Positions 28,281-44,192 of a stretch of 62,202 nt of DNA are shown piece after piece. Origin of the DNA: Pseudomonadota bacterium (GTDB lineage: Bacteria > Pseudomonadota > Gammaproteobacteria > SURF-13). The translations under genes and the position numbers were made by a program. How positions within the stretch are numbered: position 1 is the first letter of the stretch; every line of letters starts with the position of its first letter. The notes beneath the pieces were generated by a model, which did no database searches, was not told the origin of the DNA, and saw only the letters and a list, made by a program, of their open reading frames with translations. The stretch is from positions 1 through 62,202 of the forward strand of contig JAQBXX010000001.1 in NCBI GenBank assembly GCA_027624315.1, in the 5' to 3' direction.

Positions 28281-28357
28281 ACGGTACGGCGACAAACTCC
28301 AGCCGCCGGCGGCGCGCAGATGCCAGTATAGACTGCCATCGCGGATTACGAAATATG

Positions 28358-28385
28358 TTGATTTTTTATACTGTTGATCTATAGT
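28358..28385 (+). promoter_or_regulatory. Sigma70-like promoter ahead of the truncated pilQ
   Basis: TTGATT (28358-28363), 16 bases, TATAGT (28380-28385). It lies in the AT-rich stretch that replaces pilMNOP and the 5' part of pilQ, and it could drive aroK, aroB and dgt downstream. Confidence 0.4.
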
Positions 28386-28429
28386 TCGGCCTAGTATTTA
28401 ATGAATTAAGCGATATATGCTACGTAACC

Positions 28430-30163
28430 CTGGAAAGCGCCCCTGACACGGCACTCGCAAAAGGCCCCGCCGCCGCCTCCCCGGCGGCAGGCGCGGGTGC
28501 GTCCCGGCAGGCCCTCAGCAATGTCGACTTCCGCCGCGGCGAGAGCGGCGAAGGCCGTATCCTGGTGACCCTGTCCGACCCCGCCACCGGCGTGGACATC
28601 CGCGAGGAAGGCGGCAAGATACTGGCCGACTTCATGAACAGCAGCATGCCCGAGAATCTGGAGCGGCGCCTCGATGTAACCGATTTCGCCACGCCGGTGA
28701 AGACGGTGGAGACCACCACGCTCGGCAGCCATGCGCGCATGACCATCACGCCGCAAGGTGAGTTCGAGCACCTCGCCTACCAGTCGGGCAATGTGTTCAC
28801 CATAGAAGTGAAGCCGCTCACCAAGGCACAGCAGGAAGTCGCCAAGAAGGACAAGGGTTACACCGGCGAAAAGCTTTCGCTTAATTTCCAGAACATCGAG
28901 GTGCGTGCGGTGCTGCAGTTGATCGCCGATTTCACCGGCCTCAACCTGGTGGCGAGCGACACCGTACAGGGCAGCCTCACCCTGCGCCTGAAGAACGTGC
29001 CGTGGGATCAGGCGCTCGACATCATTTTAAAAACCAAGGGCCTCGCCATGCGCCAGAACGGCAACGTGATCCAGGTGGCGCCGGGCGAAGAGATCGCGGC
29101 GCGTGAAAAACTCGACCTGGAATCACAGAAACAGGTGGCCGAGCTCGCCCCGCTGCGCTCGGAGTTCATCCGCATCAATTTCGCCAAGGCCTCCGACCTC
29201 GCCGCGCTGCTCAAGGCCAAGGAAAATTCGATGCTCTCACCGCGCGGCAATGTCGCGGTCGACGAACGCACCAACACGCTGCTGGTGCAGGACGTGGCGG
29301 ACAAGCTGGCCGAAGTCAGAAAGCTGGTCACCACGCTTGATGTGGCACAGCGCCAGGTGATGATCGAATCGCGCGTGGTGATCGCGGACGACAACTTCAG
29401 CAAGGACCTGGGCGTGAAATTCGGCGTGAGCAAAAACACCAACGCGGATGCTACTGGTGGCGGGATGGTGACGACCGCCGGTACGATCAACGCCACCACC
29501 AACCTGATCAACAACCTCCCCTTCGGCAACTCGAACGACTCCGCGGCGACCACGATCATCCCGACCGACCGGCTCAACGTGAACCTGCCGGTCACCGGCC
29601 CGTCGATCGGCCTGGCCATCGCACGGTTACCGTTTGGCACCCTGCTGGAGCTGGAACTCTCCGCGCTGCAGAAGGAGAAACGCGGCGAGGTCATCTCCAA
29701 TCCGCGCGTGGTCACGGCGAACCAGAAAGAGGCCCTGATAGAACAGGGTGAGGAGATTCCGTATCTGGAGGCGAGCTCGAGCGGCGCCGTCACCGTGTCA
29801 TTCAAGAAGGCCGTGCTCTCGCTTAAGGTAAAGCCGCAGATCACACCGGATAACCACATCATCATGGACATCACGGTGCACAAGGACTCGCGCGGCGAGA
29901 TCGTCGTCCTGGACGGCTCCTCAGTACCCGCCATCGACACCAAGCAGGTCTCCACCCAGGTGCTGGTGGATAACGGCGAAACCATCGTGCTGGGCGGCGT
30001 GTACGAACAGACCACCAGCAAAGACACACAGCGCGTGCCGTTCCTGGGCGATCTGCCCTATATCGGCTTTTTGTTCAAACAGGAGCTCAATATCAACGAC
30101 AAAAACGAACTGCTGATCTTCGTCACGCCCAAGATCCTGGAGGATAACCTGGGCCTGAAATAA
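28430..30163 (+). pseudogene. pilQ: 5'-truncated pilQ, type IV pilus secretin
   Basis: PilQ forms the outer-membrane secretin ring for the type IV pilus. The reading frame is open from 28385, but there is no ATG, GTG or TTG until GTG 28565. Homology begins in the Ala/Pro linker (LAKGPAAASPAAGAGA) followed by the second AMIN domain (SNVDFRRGESGEGRILVTLSDP), the N0/STN domain (KLSLNFQNIEVRAVLQLIADF), one N1 domain and a complete secretin C-domain (VVTANQKEALIEQGEEIPY, VLGGVYEQ, PFLGDLPYIGFLF). The signal peptide and first AMIN domain are missing, about 170-200 residues compared with P. aeruginosa PilQ. pilM, pilN, pilO and pilP, which normally precede it, are also absent. Without a signal peptide the product could not reach the outer membrane. 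Confidence 0.88.
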
Positions 30164-30180
30164 TCATATCCGTGGCACGC

Positions 30181-30201
30181 AGCGCCCGTTGAACGGGCGC
30201 T
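30181..30201 (+). terminator. Hairpin after pilQ
   Basis: Ten-base perfect arms AGCGCCCGTT and AACGGGCGCT around a single G, followed by TGATTT. The T-run is weak, so it could be an attenuator or mRNA-stabilising hairpin ahead of aroK. Confidence 0.45.
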
Positions 30202-30235
30202 TGATTTCCCCGCTGATACCGGCAAAGATGCCGGC

Positions 30236-30787
30236 ATGACCGCCATCCCACTCAAGCACGGAAATCTGTTCCTGGTCGGCCCGATGGGGGCGGGCAAGAC
30301 CACTGTCGGGCGCGAACTCGCGCGGCGACTGCACCTCACCTTCCACGACAGCGACCATGAAATCGAACGCCGCACCGGCGCCAGCATCCCGCTCATCTTC
30401 GAACTGGAAGGCGAGGCCGGCTTTCGCGCGCGCGAAAAAAACATGATCGCGGAGCTTGTCCGGCACGAGAACGTCGTGCTCGCCACCGGCGGCGGTGCGA
30501 TCCTCGACCCCGCCAACCGCGCCGCGCTTGCCGCGCGCGGTACGGTGATCTATCTGCACGCACCGACCGAGCACCTGCTCCAGCGCATCGGACGTGACAC
30601 GCACCGCCCGCTCATGCAAACGGAAAATCCGCGTGCGCGGCTGGAGCATCTGATGCGGGAACGTGACCCGCTCTATCGCGCGATCGCCGATCTTGTGATC
30701 GAAACCCATCGCCGCCGTACACCGAGCGTGGTGAATGAAATCCTGCGCCATCTCAAGACACGACCCGTACCGATTGGCGTACAATAA
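30236..30787 (+). CDS. aroK: Shikimate kinase
   Basis: 183 aa. Phosphorylates shikimate at O3 with ATP in the chorismate pathway. Walker [15 protein letters not shown], shikimate-binding [12 protein letters not shown] and ATGGGAIL, and the lid region [11 protein letters not shown] are all present. Normal length for AroK (about 175). It lies between pilQ and aroB as in most gammaproteobacteria and is likely co-transcribed with aroB (24 bases). Confidence 0.95.
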   Translation: MTAIPLKHGNLFLVGPMGAGKTTVGRELARRLHLTFHDSDHEIERRTGASIPLIFELEGEAGFRAREKNMIAELVRHENVVLATGGGAILDPANRAALAARGTVIYLHAPTEHLLQRIGRDTHRPLMQTENPRARLEHLMRERDPLYRAIADLVIETHRRRTPSVVNEILRHLKTRPVPIGVQ

Positions 30788-30811
30788 ACACCACACTTAA
30801 AAGCAACACCC

Positions 30812-31915
30812 ATGCCCACGCTGCAACTTGATCTCGGACCGCGCAGTTACCCGATCTGCATCGGCCCCGGCCTGCTGGGCCGCAGCGACGTCATCGCGCC
30901 CCACATCGCCGGCAAACAGGTGATGGTGGTGAGCAATGAAACGGTCGCGCCTTTATATCTCGACAAGACGCTGGCTGCGCTAACGGGCTTTCATTGCGAT
31001 TCGGTGATTCTTCCCGACGGCGAAAAATACAAAACCATGGATACGCTCAACACGATCTTCACTGCGCTGCTCGGTAAGCGTCACGACCGCAGCACGACGC
31101 TGGTGGCCCTCGGCGGCGGCGTAATCGGCGACCTCGCCGGCTTTGCCGCGGCGTGCTATCAGCGTGGCGTGAATTTCATCCAGATTCCGACCACGCTGCT
31201 GGCGCAGGTGGATTCCTCCGTCGGCGGCAAGACCGGAGTGAATCATCCACTGGGCAAGAACATGATCGGCGCGTTTTACCAGCCACGCTGTGTGATCGCA
31301 GACACCGATACGCTGAACACGCTGCCGGAGCGCGAACTCGGCGCCGGTATCGCCGAGGTGATCAAATACGGCCTCATCCGCGATCATGAATTTTTCGTCT
31401 GGCTGGAAAAGAATATCGAGGCCTTGCGCGCGCGCGAACCCGCCGCGCTTGCCTTCGCCATCGAGCGCTCGTGCCGCAACAAGGCGGATGTAGTGGCGCG
31501 CGATGAGCGTGAAAGCGGCGAGCGCGCGCTGCTCAATTTCGGCCACACCTTCGGCCACGCCATCGAGACCGGCCTCGGTTACGGCACCTGGCTGCACGGC
31601 GAGGCGATTGGCGCCGGCATGGCGCTGGCCGCCGATCTCTCCTGCCGTCTCGGCTGGATTTCCGCATCCGACCGGCAGCGTATCGAGGCCTTGCTGGTAC
31701 GCGCGCACCTGCCCGTGCGCGCGCCCGCGCAGATCGGCAGCGAGCAGTTTCTCGACCTCATGGCGGTGGACAAAAAGGTGAGCGGCGGCAAACTGCGCTT
31801 GATTCTGCTCAAGGGCATCGGCCAGGCCGTCATCAGCGCGGACTTCGATGCGCAGCTCCTGCGCGCCACGCTGGACACCTGTCGCAGCGCGCAACCGCTC
31901 CCCGCACCTGCATGA
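30812..31915 (+). CDS. aroB: 3-dehydroquinate synthase
   Basis: 367 aa. Converts DAHP to 3-dehydroquinate with NAD and a divalent metal. Seen: NAD loop [21 protein letters not shown], catalytic [21 protein letters not shown], metal-binding Glu in [13 protein letters not shown] and His in [13 protein letters not shown] and [11 protein letters not shown]. Full length. Its stop overlaps the start of the dgt-like gene (ATGA). Confidence 0.96.
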   Translation: MPTLQLDLGPRSYPICIGPGLLGRSDVIAPHIAGKQVMVVSNETVAPLYLDKTLAALTGFHCDSVILPDGEKYKTMDTLNTIFTALLGKRHDRSTTLVALGGGVIGDLAGFAAACYQRGVNFIQIPTTLLAQVDSSVGGKTGVNHPLGKNMIGAFYQPRCVIADTDTLNTLPERELGAGIAEVIKYGLIRDHEFFVWLEKNIEALRAREPAALAFAIERSCRNKADVVARDERESGERALLNFGHTFGHAIETGLGYGTWLHGEAIGAGMALAADLSCRLGWISASDRQRIEALLVRAHLPVRAPAQIGSEQFLDLMAVDKKVSGGKLRLILLKGIGQAVISADFDAQLLRATLDTCRSAQPLPAPA

Positions 31916-33060
31916 CGCTCGCCCCCTACGCCGCACATCCCGAACAGTCGCGTGGACGCCACCACGCGGAGGCCGCGCCGTCCTACCGCAGCGAGTTTCA
32001 GCGCGACCGCGACCGCATCATCCACAGTGCCGCGTTCCGCCGCCTGGAATACAAGACGCAGGTGTTCGTCAACCATGAAGGCGACATGTTCCGCACCCGC
32101 CTCACGCATTCCATCGAAGTGGCGCAGATCGCGCGCTCGGTGGCGCGCGCGCTCGCACTCAACGAAGACCTGGTGGAAGCCATCGCGCTCGCGCACGATG
32201 TCGGTCACACACCGTTCGGCCACGCCGGTCAGGACGCCCTCAACGACTGCATGCGCGAGCTCGGCGGCTTCGAGCACAACCTGCAATCGCTGCGCGTGGT
32301 GGATGAGCTGGAAGAGCGTTACGCCGGATTTGCGGGCCTCAACCTCACCTTCGAGACACGCGAGGGCATCCTCAAGCATTGTTCGCTGGCCAAGGCAAAA
32401 GAGCTGGGCGAACTGGGCCTGCGCTTTCTGCATAAACACCAGCCGAGCCTTGAGGCGCAGCTTGCCAACCTCGCGGACGAGATCGCCTACAACAGTCACG
32501 ACGTGGACGACGGCCTGCGCGCCGGCCTCATCAGCCTTGAGCAGCTCAACGCCATTGAACTTTTTCACACGCAATACGCGGAGGTGCTGCGCGCCCATCC
32601 GGCACTGGCCGAGCGGCGCGCGATACACGAAACGGTGCGCCGCCTCATCAACCGCCAGATCGTCGATCTAGTCGAAACCACCCGCGCCGCGCTCAACGCG
32701 GCGGCGCCCGTCAACATCGATGCAGTGCGCGTGCATACCGAGCCGCTCATCGGCTTCAGCCCGGAGATGCGCCGCCAGGGCCTGGAGCTGAAGCGTTTCC
32801 TGCGTGAGCATCTGTACCGGCATTATCGCGTCACGCGCATGACCACCAAGGCGGCACGCACGGTACGCGCGCTGTTCGAGGCCTTCATGGCGGAGCCCGG
32901 CCTGTTGCCGCCGGAGTTCGCCGCCCGCGCCACGGCCTTGGAGCATGAAACCGGCACCTCCGGACGCTCGCGCGCAGTGGCGGACTACATCGCCGGCATG
33001 ACCGACCGCTACGCCATCACCGAATATCACCGCCTGTTCGACCCCGCCGAATCCTCGTAA
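31912..33060 (+). CDS. dgt: dGTP triphosphohydrolase-like HD protein
   Basis: 382 aa. The HD phosphohydrolase motif is intact: [37 protein letters not shown], and the downstream Asp in [17 protein letters not shown]. Length and motifs fit the dGTPase-like family, subtype 2, which removes triphosphate from dNTPs. The family label is firm; the real nucleotide preference is not known. Four-base overlap with aroB indicates translational coupling. The aroK-aroB-dgt order is conserved in the group. Confidence 0.88.
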   Translation: MTLAPYAAHPEQSRGRHHAEAAPSYRSEFQRDRDRIIHSAAFRRLEYKTQVFVNHEGDMFRTRLTHSIEVAQIARSVARALALNEDLVEAIALAHDVGHTPFGHAGQDALNDCMRELGGFEHNLQSLRVVDELEERYAGFAGLNLTFETREGILKHCSLAKAKELGELGLRFLHKHQPSLEAQLANLADEIAYNSHDVDDGLRAGLISLEQLNAIELFHTQYAEVLRAHPALAERRAIHETVRRLINRQIVDLVETTRAALNAAAPVNIDAVRVHTEPLIGFSPEMRRQGLELKRFLREHLYRHYRVTRMTTKAARTVRALFEAFMAEPGLLPPEFAARATALEHETGTSGRSRAVADYIAGMTDRYAITEYHRLFDPAESS

Positions 33061-33073
33061 CGCACTTTTCGCA

Positions 33074-33102
33074 TTGAGCGAAAAACCTGCCAGCGCTATA
33101 CT
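33074..33102 (+). promoter_or_regulatory. Sigma70-type promoter of gltBD
   Basis: TTGAGC (33074-33079), 17 bases, TATACT (33097-33102). Transcription would start near 33109, which rules out the TTG start at 33074 and favours an ATG at 33161 or 33167. Confidence 0.65.
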
Positions 33103-33160
33103 GATAGACCCTTTGCGCGCCCAGACTGCGCAAGGGCCTAAAGAATTGACGAACTCACAG

Positions 33161-39132
<5,972 letters not shown>

Positions 39133-39164
39133 CAACAACGTGGGCCTCTGCACCGCCATCTAAC

Positions 39165-40232
39165 ATGACTATTCTGAAAAACGACCGTTTCCTGCGCGCC
39201 CTGCTGCGCCAGCCCGTGGATGTCACGCCGGTGTGGATAATGCGCCAGGCGGGCCGGTATCTGCCCGAATACCGTGCCACGCGCAAAAAGGCGGGCGACT
39301 TCATGGCCCTGTGCAAGACACCAGAGCTGGCCTGCGAAGTCACGCTGCAACCCCTCGACCGCTTCCCACTCGATGCCGCGATCTTGTTTTCCGACATCCT
39401 CACCATTCCCGATGCGATGGGCCTCGGGCTTTATTTTTCCGAAGGCGAAGGTCCGCGCTTCAAGAGCCCAGTGCGCACGGCGCAGGATGTCGCCGCGCTG
39501 GCCGTGCCCGATCCGGAAGGCGAGCTGCGTTACGTGATGGATGCGGTACGCCTGATCCGTAGCGAACTGCACGGGCGCGTGCCGCTCATCGGTTTTGCGG
39601 GCAGCCCGTGGACGCTCGCCACTTACATGGTGGAAGGCTCCGGCACCAAGGAGTTCGCCCACATCAAGCGCATGCTGTTTGACGAACCCCAAGTCATGCA
39701 CCAGTTACTCGACGTGCTGGCACGCGCGGTCACGGTCTACCTCAACGCGCAGATCGCGGCAGGCGCTCAGGCGGTGATGGTGTTTGACACCTGGGGCGGC
39801 GTGCTCACACCGCGTGACTACAGGGAATTTTCGCTGCGTTACATGGAGCAGATCGTGCGCGGGCTCACGCGCGAGCACGAGGGCCGCCGCGTGCCGGTGA
39901 TCCTGTTCACCAAAAACGGCGGCCAGTGGCTGGAGGCGATGGCGGCGACGGGTTGCGACGCGCTGGGTATCGACTGGACCACCGATCTTGCCGACGCACG
40001 CAGGCGCGTGGGTGACAAGGTGGGACTGCAAGGCAATATGGACCCCTCAGTACTCTACGCCTCACCCGCGCGTATCCGCACCGAGGTGGAAACCATCCTC
40101 GCAAGTTACGGCCCCGGTAGCGGGCACGTGTTCAATCTCGGCCACGGCATCCATCAGCACGTCAACCCTGATCACGCCGCAGCCTTTATCGATGCGGTGC
40201 ATACGCAGAGCGCCGCCTACCATAAGGGCTAG
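39165..40232 (+). CDS. hemE: Uroporphyrinogen decarboxylase
   Basis: 355 aa. Removes four carboxyl groups from uroporphyrinogen III to give coproporphyrinogen III in heme synthesis. Signature [18 protein letters not shown], active-site Asp in [12 protein letters not shown], and [16 protein letters not shown] are present. The end [23 protein letters not shown] is conserved, so the TAG stop is the true end. gltBD-hemE order is as in Pseudomonas. Hairpin-rich repeats follow directly. Confidence 0.96.
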   Translation: MTILKNDRFLRALLRQPVDVTPVWIMRQAGRYLPEYRATRKKAGDFMALCKTPELACEVTLQPLDRFPLDAAILFSDILTIPDAMGLGLYFSEGEGPRFKSPVRTAQDVAALAVPDPEGELRYVMDAVRLIRSELHGRVPLIGFAGSPWTLATYMVEGSGTKEFAHIKRMLFDEPQVMHQLLDVLARAVTVYLNAQIAAGAQAVMVFDTWGGVLTPRDYREFSLRYMEQIVRGLTREHEGRRVPVILFTKNGGQWLEAMAATGCDALGIDWTTDLADARRRVGDKVGLQGNMDPSVLYASPARIRTEVETILASYGPGSGHVFNLGHGIHQHVNPDHAAAFIDAVHTQSAAYHKG

Positions 40233-40242
40233 CAGGCTGTTA

Positions 40243-40378
40243 GCAGGGTGTTGAAAACTCGGTTTTTCAACACCCTTTTTCAAACACCCAAGTGTTTGAA
40301 AAATGGAGCAAAGCAAAAATCACATTTTTTGCTTTGCGTCGTTGAAAAAGTCCTGGATGGACTTTTGCAACAAGCTGT
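40243..40378. repeat. Four consecutive hairpins downstream of hemE
   Basis: Stem 1: GGGTGTTGAAAA with complement (about 40245-40276). Stem 2: 12-bp TTTTTCAAACAC (40276-40303). Stem 3: GCAAAGCAAAAA (about 40308-40337). Stem 4: AAAAGTCC/GGACTTTT (40346-40366). The last resembles GTCCATCCTGGAC in the element at 20104. No protein is plausible here. Stem 1 followed by T could terminate hemE; the rest looks like nested repeat insertions. Confidence 0.6.
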
Positions 40379-40629
40379 CAGCGCCGCATCAGCACCACGA
40401 CATCCACCACATTGCCCTGACCCAAGCCGGGCTGATCACTGCCAGCGCCGCCTGCGGCCCTGCCGCCGGCGCCTACGCTGACCGCCTCCCAGCCCTGGGA
40501 CGCCATTTGATCCACCTTGAGTTGCGCCTCTTGCACCGCCTCGTCAACGGTCGCAAAGGAGCTGCCAAAAACAATTTTGTATTCGTTGCGCGTCCACTAA
40601 AATAACCAGCGAATCAAGAATTTCAACAT
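40378..40629 (-). pseudogene. Small DUF4177-like gene interrupted by an in-frame TAG
   Basis: A GGGAGGG ribosome site is followed by ATG 40629 and MLKFLIRWLF, then TAG (40599-40597), then in the same frame WTRNEYKIVFGSSFATVDEAVQEAQ, LKVDQMASQGWEAVSVGAGG, a Gly/Ala-rich linker and NVVDVVVLMRR, ending TGA. The body (QGWEAVSV ... VVVLMRR) resembles DUF4177 proteins. There is no alternative start codon directly after the TAG. It is therefore a broken gene, or a leader peptide with read-through. It lies after a four-TM protein on the same strand. Confidence 0.6.
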
Positions 40630-40662
40630 GATTTTCCCTCCCTTATTCGGCTCATAAAAAAC

Positions 40663-41115
40663 TCAAGAAAACCAACGCAGGAACGCCGCGGCGGTCAGCG
40701 CCGCAGCGCTCAGGCTAAACATCACGCGCCATGCTCTATCGCGCCGCGCAGGCGTCCAGCGCGGCGCGGTTTTGGGATAGCTGTACGCCAGCATGAATCC
40801 CGTCAGCGCGCACACCACCTTCACGACCAGAGCGGCGATGGCGATGCCCTTGATGTCAGGGAATTTCTCGTAATAGTAATAACTGGTTGCACCAAACCCG
40901 GCGCCGCTCAGCGCCTGCACCGCCCAGGCGATACTCATCCAGCGCGCCAGCCTGAGTTGCGCGACTTCGGCATGCACAAACCACAGGGCTGCGGCGGCGG
41001 TACCTACCGCCGTCACAGCCCCGAAGTTGTGGGCTAACTGAACCAGCGTATAGGTGAGATTTTCCAGCTTACTGCGCCACCACCTTAATGGTCTTTTCCA
41101 GGCCGGTGGGGACAT
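40663..41115 (-). CDS. Hypothetical four-TM inner-membrane protein
   Basis: 150 aa with four predicted membrane segments (LVQLAHNFGAVTAVGTAAAALWF; SIAWAVQALSGAGFGATSYYYY; GIAIAALVVKVVCALTGFMLAY; VMFSLSAAALTAAAFLRWF). The His in segment one (LAHNFGA) is reminiscent of small heme or copper-associated membrane proteins, but I do not recognise the family. ATG 41115 overlaps the preceding gene by 47 bases; a CTG or other start nearer 41070 is possible. Probably co-transcribed with the exported protein upstream. Confidence 0.6.
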   Translation of the reverse strand: MSPPAWKRPLRWWRSKLENLTYTLVQLAHNFGAVTAVGTAAAALWFVHAEVAQLRLARWMSIAWAVQALSGAGFGATSYYYYEKFPDIKGIAIAALVVKVVCALTGFMLAYSYPKTAPRWTPARRDRAWRVMFSLSAAALTAAAFLRWFS

Positions 41116-41407
41116 GCCCTTTGGTCACCACTTTGAGCGTGATGGTGTGGCCTCCGGGAGAGAGTTTGGGCAAGCTGTAGCTACCCTTCAGCGCACGCAC
41201 CACGTCTTCCTTGCCGTCGACATAAATATGAAAATGATCGCCAGTGGGGCCGGGGGTAATTTCATACACCACCTTGTTTTCAGCATCGGTCTTGAGTTTT
41301 GCGCCATCAGCGGGCGAGCTGATGGTGACCGAACCCTCGGCAGCAAACAGCAGCGACGCAAAACCGAGCAGCAAAACGAACAATGACACTCTATGCAACT
41401 GTTTCAT
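41069..41407 (-). CDS. Small exported beta-sandwich protein, function unknown
   Basis: 112 aa from ATG 41407, which has an ideal AGGAGGG site four bases upstream; the longer GTG/ATG start at 41479 lacks one. Signal peptide (QLHRVSLFVLLLGFASLLFAAEG). The mature part (VTISSPADGAKLKTDAENKVVYEI, GDHFHIYVDGKEDVV, LSPGGHTITLKVVTKGH) has the pattern of an Ig-like/DUF4399-type periplasmic domain with His residues. Function not known. Overlaps the four-TM gene, suggesting a two-gene unit. Confidence 0.7.
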   Translation of the reverse strand: MKQLHRVSLFVLLLGFASLLFAAEGSVTISSPADGAKLKTDAENKVVYEITPGPTGDHFHIYVDGKEDVVRALKGSYSLPKLSPGGHTITLKVVTKGHVPTGLEKTIKVVAQ

Positions 41408-41488
41408 GACACCCTCCTGTAAATCGCCTGCGCGAAATGACGAACAACCGCTTCCATTGTAGGGGCAGAGTAATCGCAATTCAAATCA

Positions 41489-41719
41489 TTAAATGACCCT
41501 GCTGCTTTTCAACGCTGCGAGCAAATACGCCACGTCGATGCCCTTGACGTGTATCATCTTGTTCCGGGACGTGGCGCCCCAGACAATCGCAATGCGGCGG
41601 CGCAGTGATTCTGATCTTCAGCGCGCCGTCATGCGCGCCCTGATTTGATTCTTCGCCGCGCGCGGCTGTATCCTTGCGCTGAACGTGACACCGCCGGGCC
41701 TTTCCGTGTAGCGCAGCAT
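41489..41719 (-). pseudogene. Decayed DUF167 (YggU) gene
   Basis: Starting at ATG 41719, frame one gives MLRYTERPGGVTFSARIQPR and AAKNQI. The reading then matches in a second frame (GAHDGALKIRITAPP) and returns to the first for IVWGATSRNKMIHVKGIDVAYL. These are the three conserved blocks of DUF167, in order, but in different frames and with about 25 residues missing between APP and the third block. At least one frameshift plus a deletion are needed. Located between the exported-protein gene and parC. Confidence 0.75.
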
Positions 41720-41747
41720 GTTCCAATTATAGAAACTATTGAGCGCC

Positions 41748-44003
41748 ATGACCAAGACTATCGAAATGGACTACGAAGGCGTCGAACGCCTGCCGCTGCG
41801 CACCTTTACCGAGAAGGCCTACCTGGATTATTCCATGTACGTGATTCTCGACCGCGCCCTGCCGCACATCGGCGACGGCCTCAAACCGGTGCAGCGGCGC
41901 ATCGTCTACGCCATGTCCGAGCTGGGACTTTCCGCCGCCGCCAAGCACAAAAAGTCCGCGCGCACCGTGGGTGACGTGCTGGGCAAGTTCCACCCGCATG
42001 GCGACAGCGCCTGCTACGAGGCGATGGTGCTGATGGCGCAGCCGTTCTCCTACCGCTATCCGCTCATCGACGGCCAAGGCAACTGGGGCTCGCTCGATGA
42101 CCCGCACTCGTTCGCCGCGATGCGCTACACCGAGGCGCGGCTGGCGCCGTACGCCGAAATACTGCTGAACGAACTCGGGCAGGGCACGGTGGACTGGACA
42201 CCGAACTTCGACGGCACGCTGGAAGAGCCCGTGCTGCTGCCCGCGCGCCTGCCGAATGTGCTGCTGAACGGCGCCACCGGCATCGCCGTCGGCATGGCCA
42301 CCGACATCCCGCCGCACAACGCGCGCGAGATCGCCAGCGCCTGCATCCGCCTGCTCGACGATCCCAGAACCACCGTGCAACAACTGTGCGAGCACGTGCT
42401 GGGGCCGGACTATCCGACCGAGGCCGAGATCATCACGCCGCGCGCGGACATTCTGCGCATGTATGAAACCGGCGCCGGGTCCATCCGCCTGCGCTCACGC
42501 TACGAGCGCGAAGGCAACGACATCATCATCACCGCCCTGCCCTACCAGACCTCCGGCGCCAAGGTGCTGGAGCAGATCGCCGCGCAGATGCTGGCCAAGA
42601 AACTGCCGCTGGTGGAAGACCTGCGCGACGAATCCGATCATGAGAACCCGACGCGGCTGGTCATCGTGCCGCGTTCCAGCCGCGTGGATATGGACGAGCT
42701 GATGGCGCACCTGTTCGCTACCACCGATCTCGAACGCAGCTACCGCGTGAACATGAACATGATCGGCCTGAACGGCCGTCCGGTGCTGAAAAACCTGCGC
42801 GAGGTGCTGGTCGAATGGCTGGAGTTCCGCACCACCACCGTGCGCCGCCGCCTGCAATACCGCCTGGACAAGGTGCTGGCGCGCCTGCATCTGCTCGATG
42901 GTTTTTTGATCGCGTTTCTGAATATCGACGAGATCATCGCCATCATCCGCCGCGAAGACCAGCCCAAGCCGGTGCTGATGAAGCGCTTCAAGCTGAGCGA
43001 TGCGCAGGCCGAGGCGATACTGGAATTGAAACTGCGCCACCTCGCCAAACTCGAAGAAGTCAAAATCAGGGCCGAGCAGAAAGAGCTCGCCACCGAGCGC
43101 GACTCGCTGGAAAAGACGCTGGCCTCAAAGGCGCGCCTGAAGACGCTGCTGCACAAGGAACTCACCGAGTGCGCCGAACGCTACGGAGATGCCCGGCGGG
43201 CACCGCTGGTGGAGCGCGCGGCGGCGCAGGCCATCGCCGAGACCGAACTCATTCCCACCGAACCGGTCACCGTGGTGCTCTCCGCGCAGGGCTGGGTGCG
43301 CGCGGCCAAGGGCCACGACATCGATGCGCGCGAACTGAACTACAAGGCGGGCGATGCCTTCATGGCCGAGGCCAGGGGGCGCAGCAATCAGCTTGCCGTA
43401 TTCATCGACTCGACGGGGCGTTGCTATACCCTGCCCGCGCACACGCTACCCTCGGCGCGCAGCCAGGGTGAGCCACTCAACGGGCGGCTGCAAGCCCCGC
43501 CCGGCGCGGGTTTCGCGGGCGTGATGCTGGGCAGCCCCGACGATTTTTACCTGCTGGCCAGCGACGCAGGCTACGGCTTCGTCGCAAAACTGGGTGACCT
43601 CTACAGCAAAAACAAAACCGGCAAGGCAGTGCTCAGCGTGCCCAGGGGCGCGGCGGTGCTCGCGCCTGCGCGCGTGTCCGACATGCAGAGCGACCGGGTC
43701 GTCGCCGTCACGCGCGCAGGTCATCTGCTGGTGCACCCGCTAACCGAATTGCCGCTGCTCGCCAAAGGCAAGGGCATCAAGATCATCGGCATCCCTGCGG
43801 CGCGGCGCGCAGAGCGCGAGGAATTCGTGGTAGCGGTGGCTGCGGTGGCTGCGGGTGCGAGCCTCACGCTGCACGCCGGACAGCGCCACCTTACGCTCAA
43901 GCCCGCCGACCTCAGCCACTATCAGGCCGAACGCGGACGGCGCGGCCTGAAGCTGCCGCGCGGATTTCAGCGTGTGGAAAGGATTAACCCAGAAGACAAA
44001 TAA
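41748..44003 (+). CDS. parC: DNA topoisomerase IV subunit A
   Basis: 751 aa from ATG 41748 ([20 protein letters not shown]); a TTG three codons earlier is less likely. Breaks and rejoins DNA to decatenate daughter chromosomes together with ParE. Winged-helix region [24 protein letters not shown] contains the quinolone-resistance positions; catalytic Tyr in MRYTEARLA. Coiled-coil gate (about 350-480) and C-terminal blades (about 500-740) follow. No parE in the window. Length equals E. coli ParC (752). Confidence 0.94.
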   Translation: MTKTIEMDYEGVERLPLRTFTEKAYLDYSMYVILDRALPHIGDGLKPVQRRIVYAMSELGLSAAAKHKKSARTVGDVLGKFHPHGDSACYEAMVLMAQPFSYRYPLIDGQGNWGSLDDPHSFAAMRYTEARLAPYAEILLNELGQGTVDWTPNFDGTLEEPVLLPARLPNVLLNGATGIAVGMATDIPPHNAREIASACIRLLDDPRTTVQQLCEHVLGPDYPTEAEIITPRADILRMYETGAGSIRLRSRYEREGNDIIITALPYQTSGAKVLEQIAAQMLAKKLPLVEDLRDESDHENPTRLVIVPRSSRVDMDELMAHLFATTDLERSYRVNMNMIGLNGRPVLKNLREVLVEWLEFRTTTVRRRLQYRLDKVLARLHLLDGFLIAFLNIDEIIAIIRREDQPKPVLMKRFKLSDAQAEAILELKLRHLAKLEEVKIRAEQKELATERDSLEKTLASKARLKTLLHKELTECAERYGDARRAPLVERAAAQAIAETELIPTEPVTVVLSAQGWVRAAKGHDIDARELNYKAGDAFMAEARGRSNQLAVFIDSTGRCYTLPAHTLPSARSQGEPLNGRLQAPPGAGFAGVMLGSPDDFYLLASDAGYGFVAKLGDLYSKNKTGKAVLSVPRGAAVLAPARVSDMQSDRVVAVTRAGHLLVHPLTELPLLAKGKGIKIIGIPAARRAEREEFVVAVAAVAAGASLTLHAGQRHLTLKPADLSHYQAERGRRGLKLPRGFQRVERINPEDK

Positions 44004-44009
44004 AAAAAG

Positions 44010-44030
44010 AGGCCGGGAATGACCCGGCCT
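44010..44030 (+). terminator. Hairpin after parC
   Basis: Eight-base stem AGGCCGGG/CCCGGCCT with loop AATGA, seven bases after the parC stop. It is preceded by seven A and not followed by T, so it works better as a minus-strand terminator. A second weaker hairpin (AAGGT...ACCTT inside ATAT...ATAT) follows at 44037-44074. Confidence 0.5.
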
Positions 44031-44192
44031 GATAAAATATAGAAAGGTCGTTGGGAGAGTAACCTTGCTATATTCAGGATATCGGCCGCCGGCGCCCTGA
44101 CTTTAGGGGTGTCTTTTAGCCGTTGGCCATTGAACTTCGCTGTACTCCACCCCATCTAAGTCAACAGTACCCAATTCCCCAGGGAGTCACAC

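Noticed and set aside
33074-33160. gltB start at TTG 33074
   Set aside because: The TTG lies in the -35 box of a good promoter; the amidotransferase Cys needs only a short propeptide, given by ATG 33161.
40303-40605. 100-aa plus-strand ORF after hemE
   Set aside because: It reads through the tandem hairpins and is antisense to the DUF4177-like gene; composition and context do not support a protein.
41481-41726. 81-aa minus-strand ORF upstream of parC as an intact gene
   Set aside because: Only its middle matches DUF167; the flanking blocks are in another frame, so it is part of a pseudogene.
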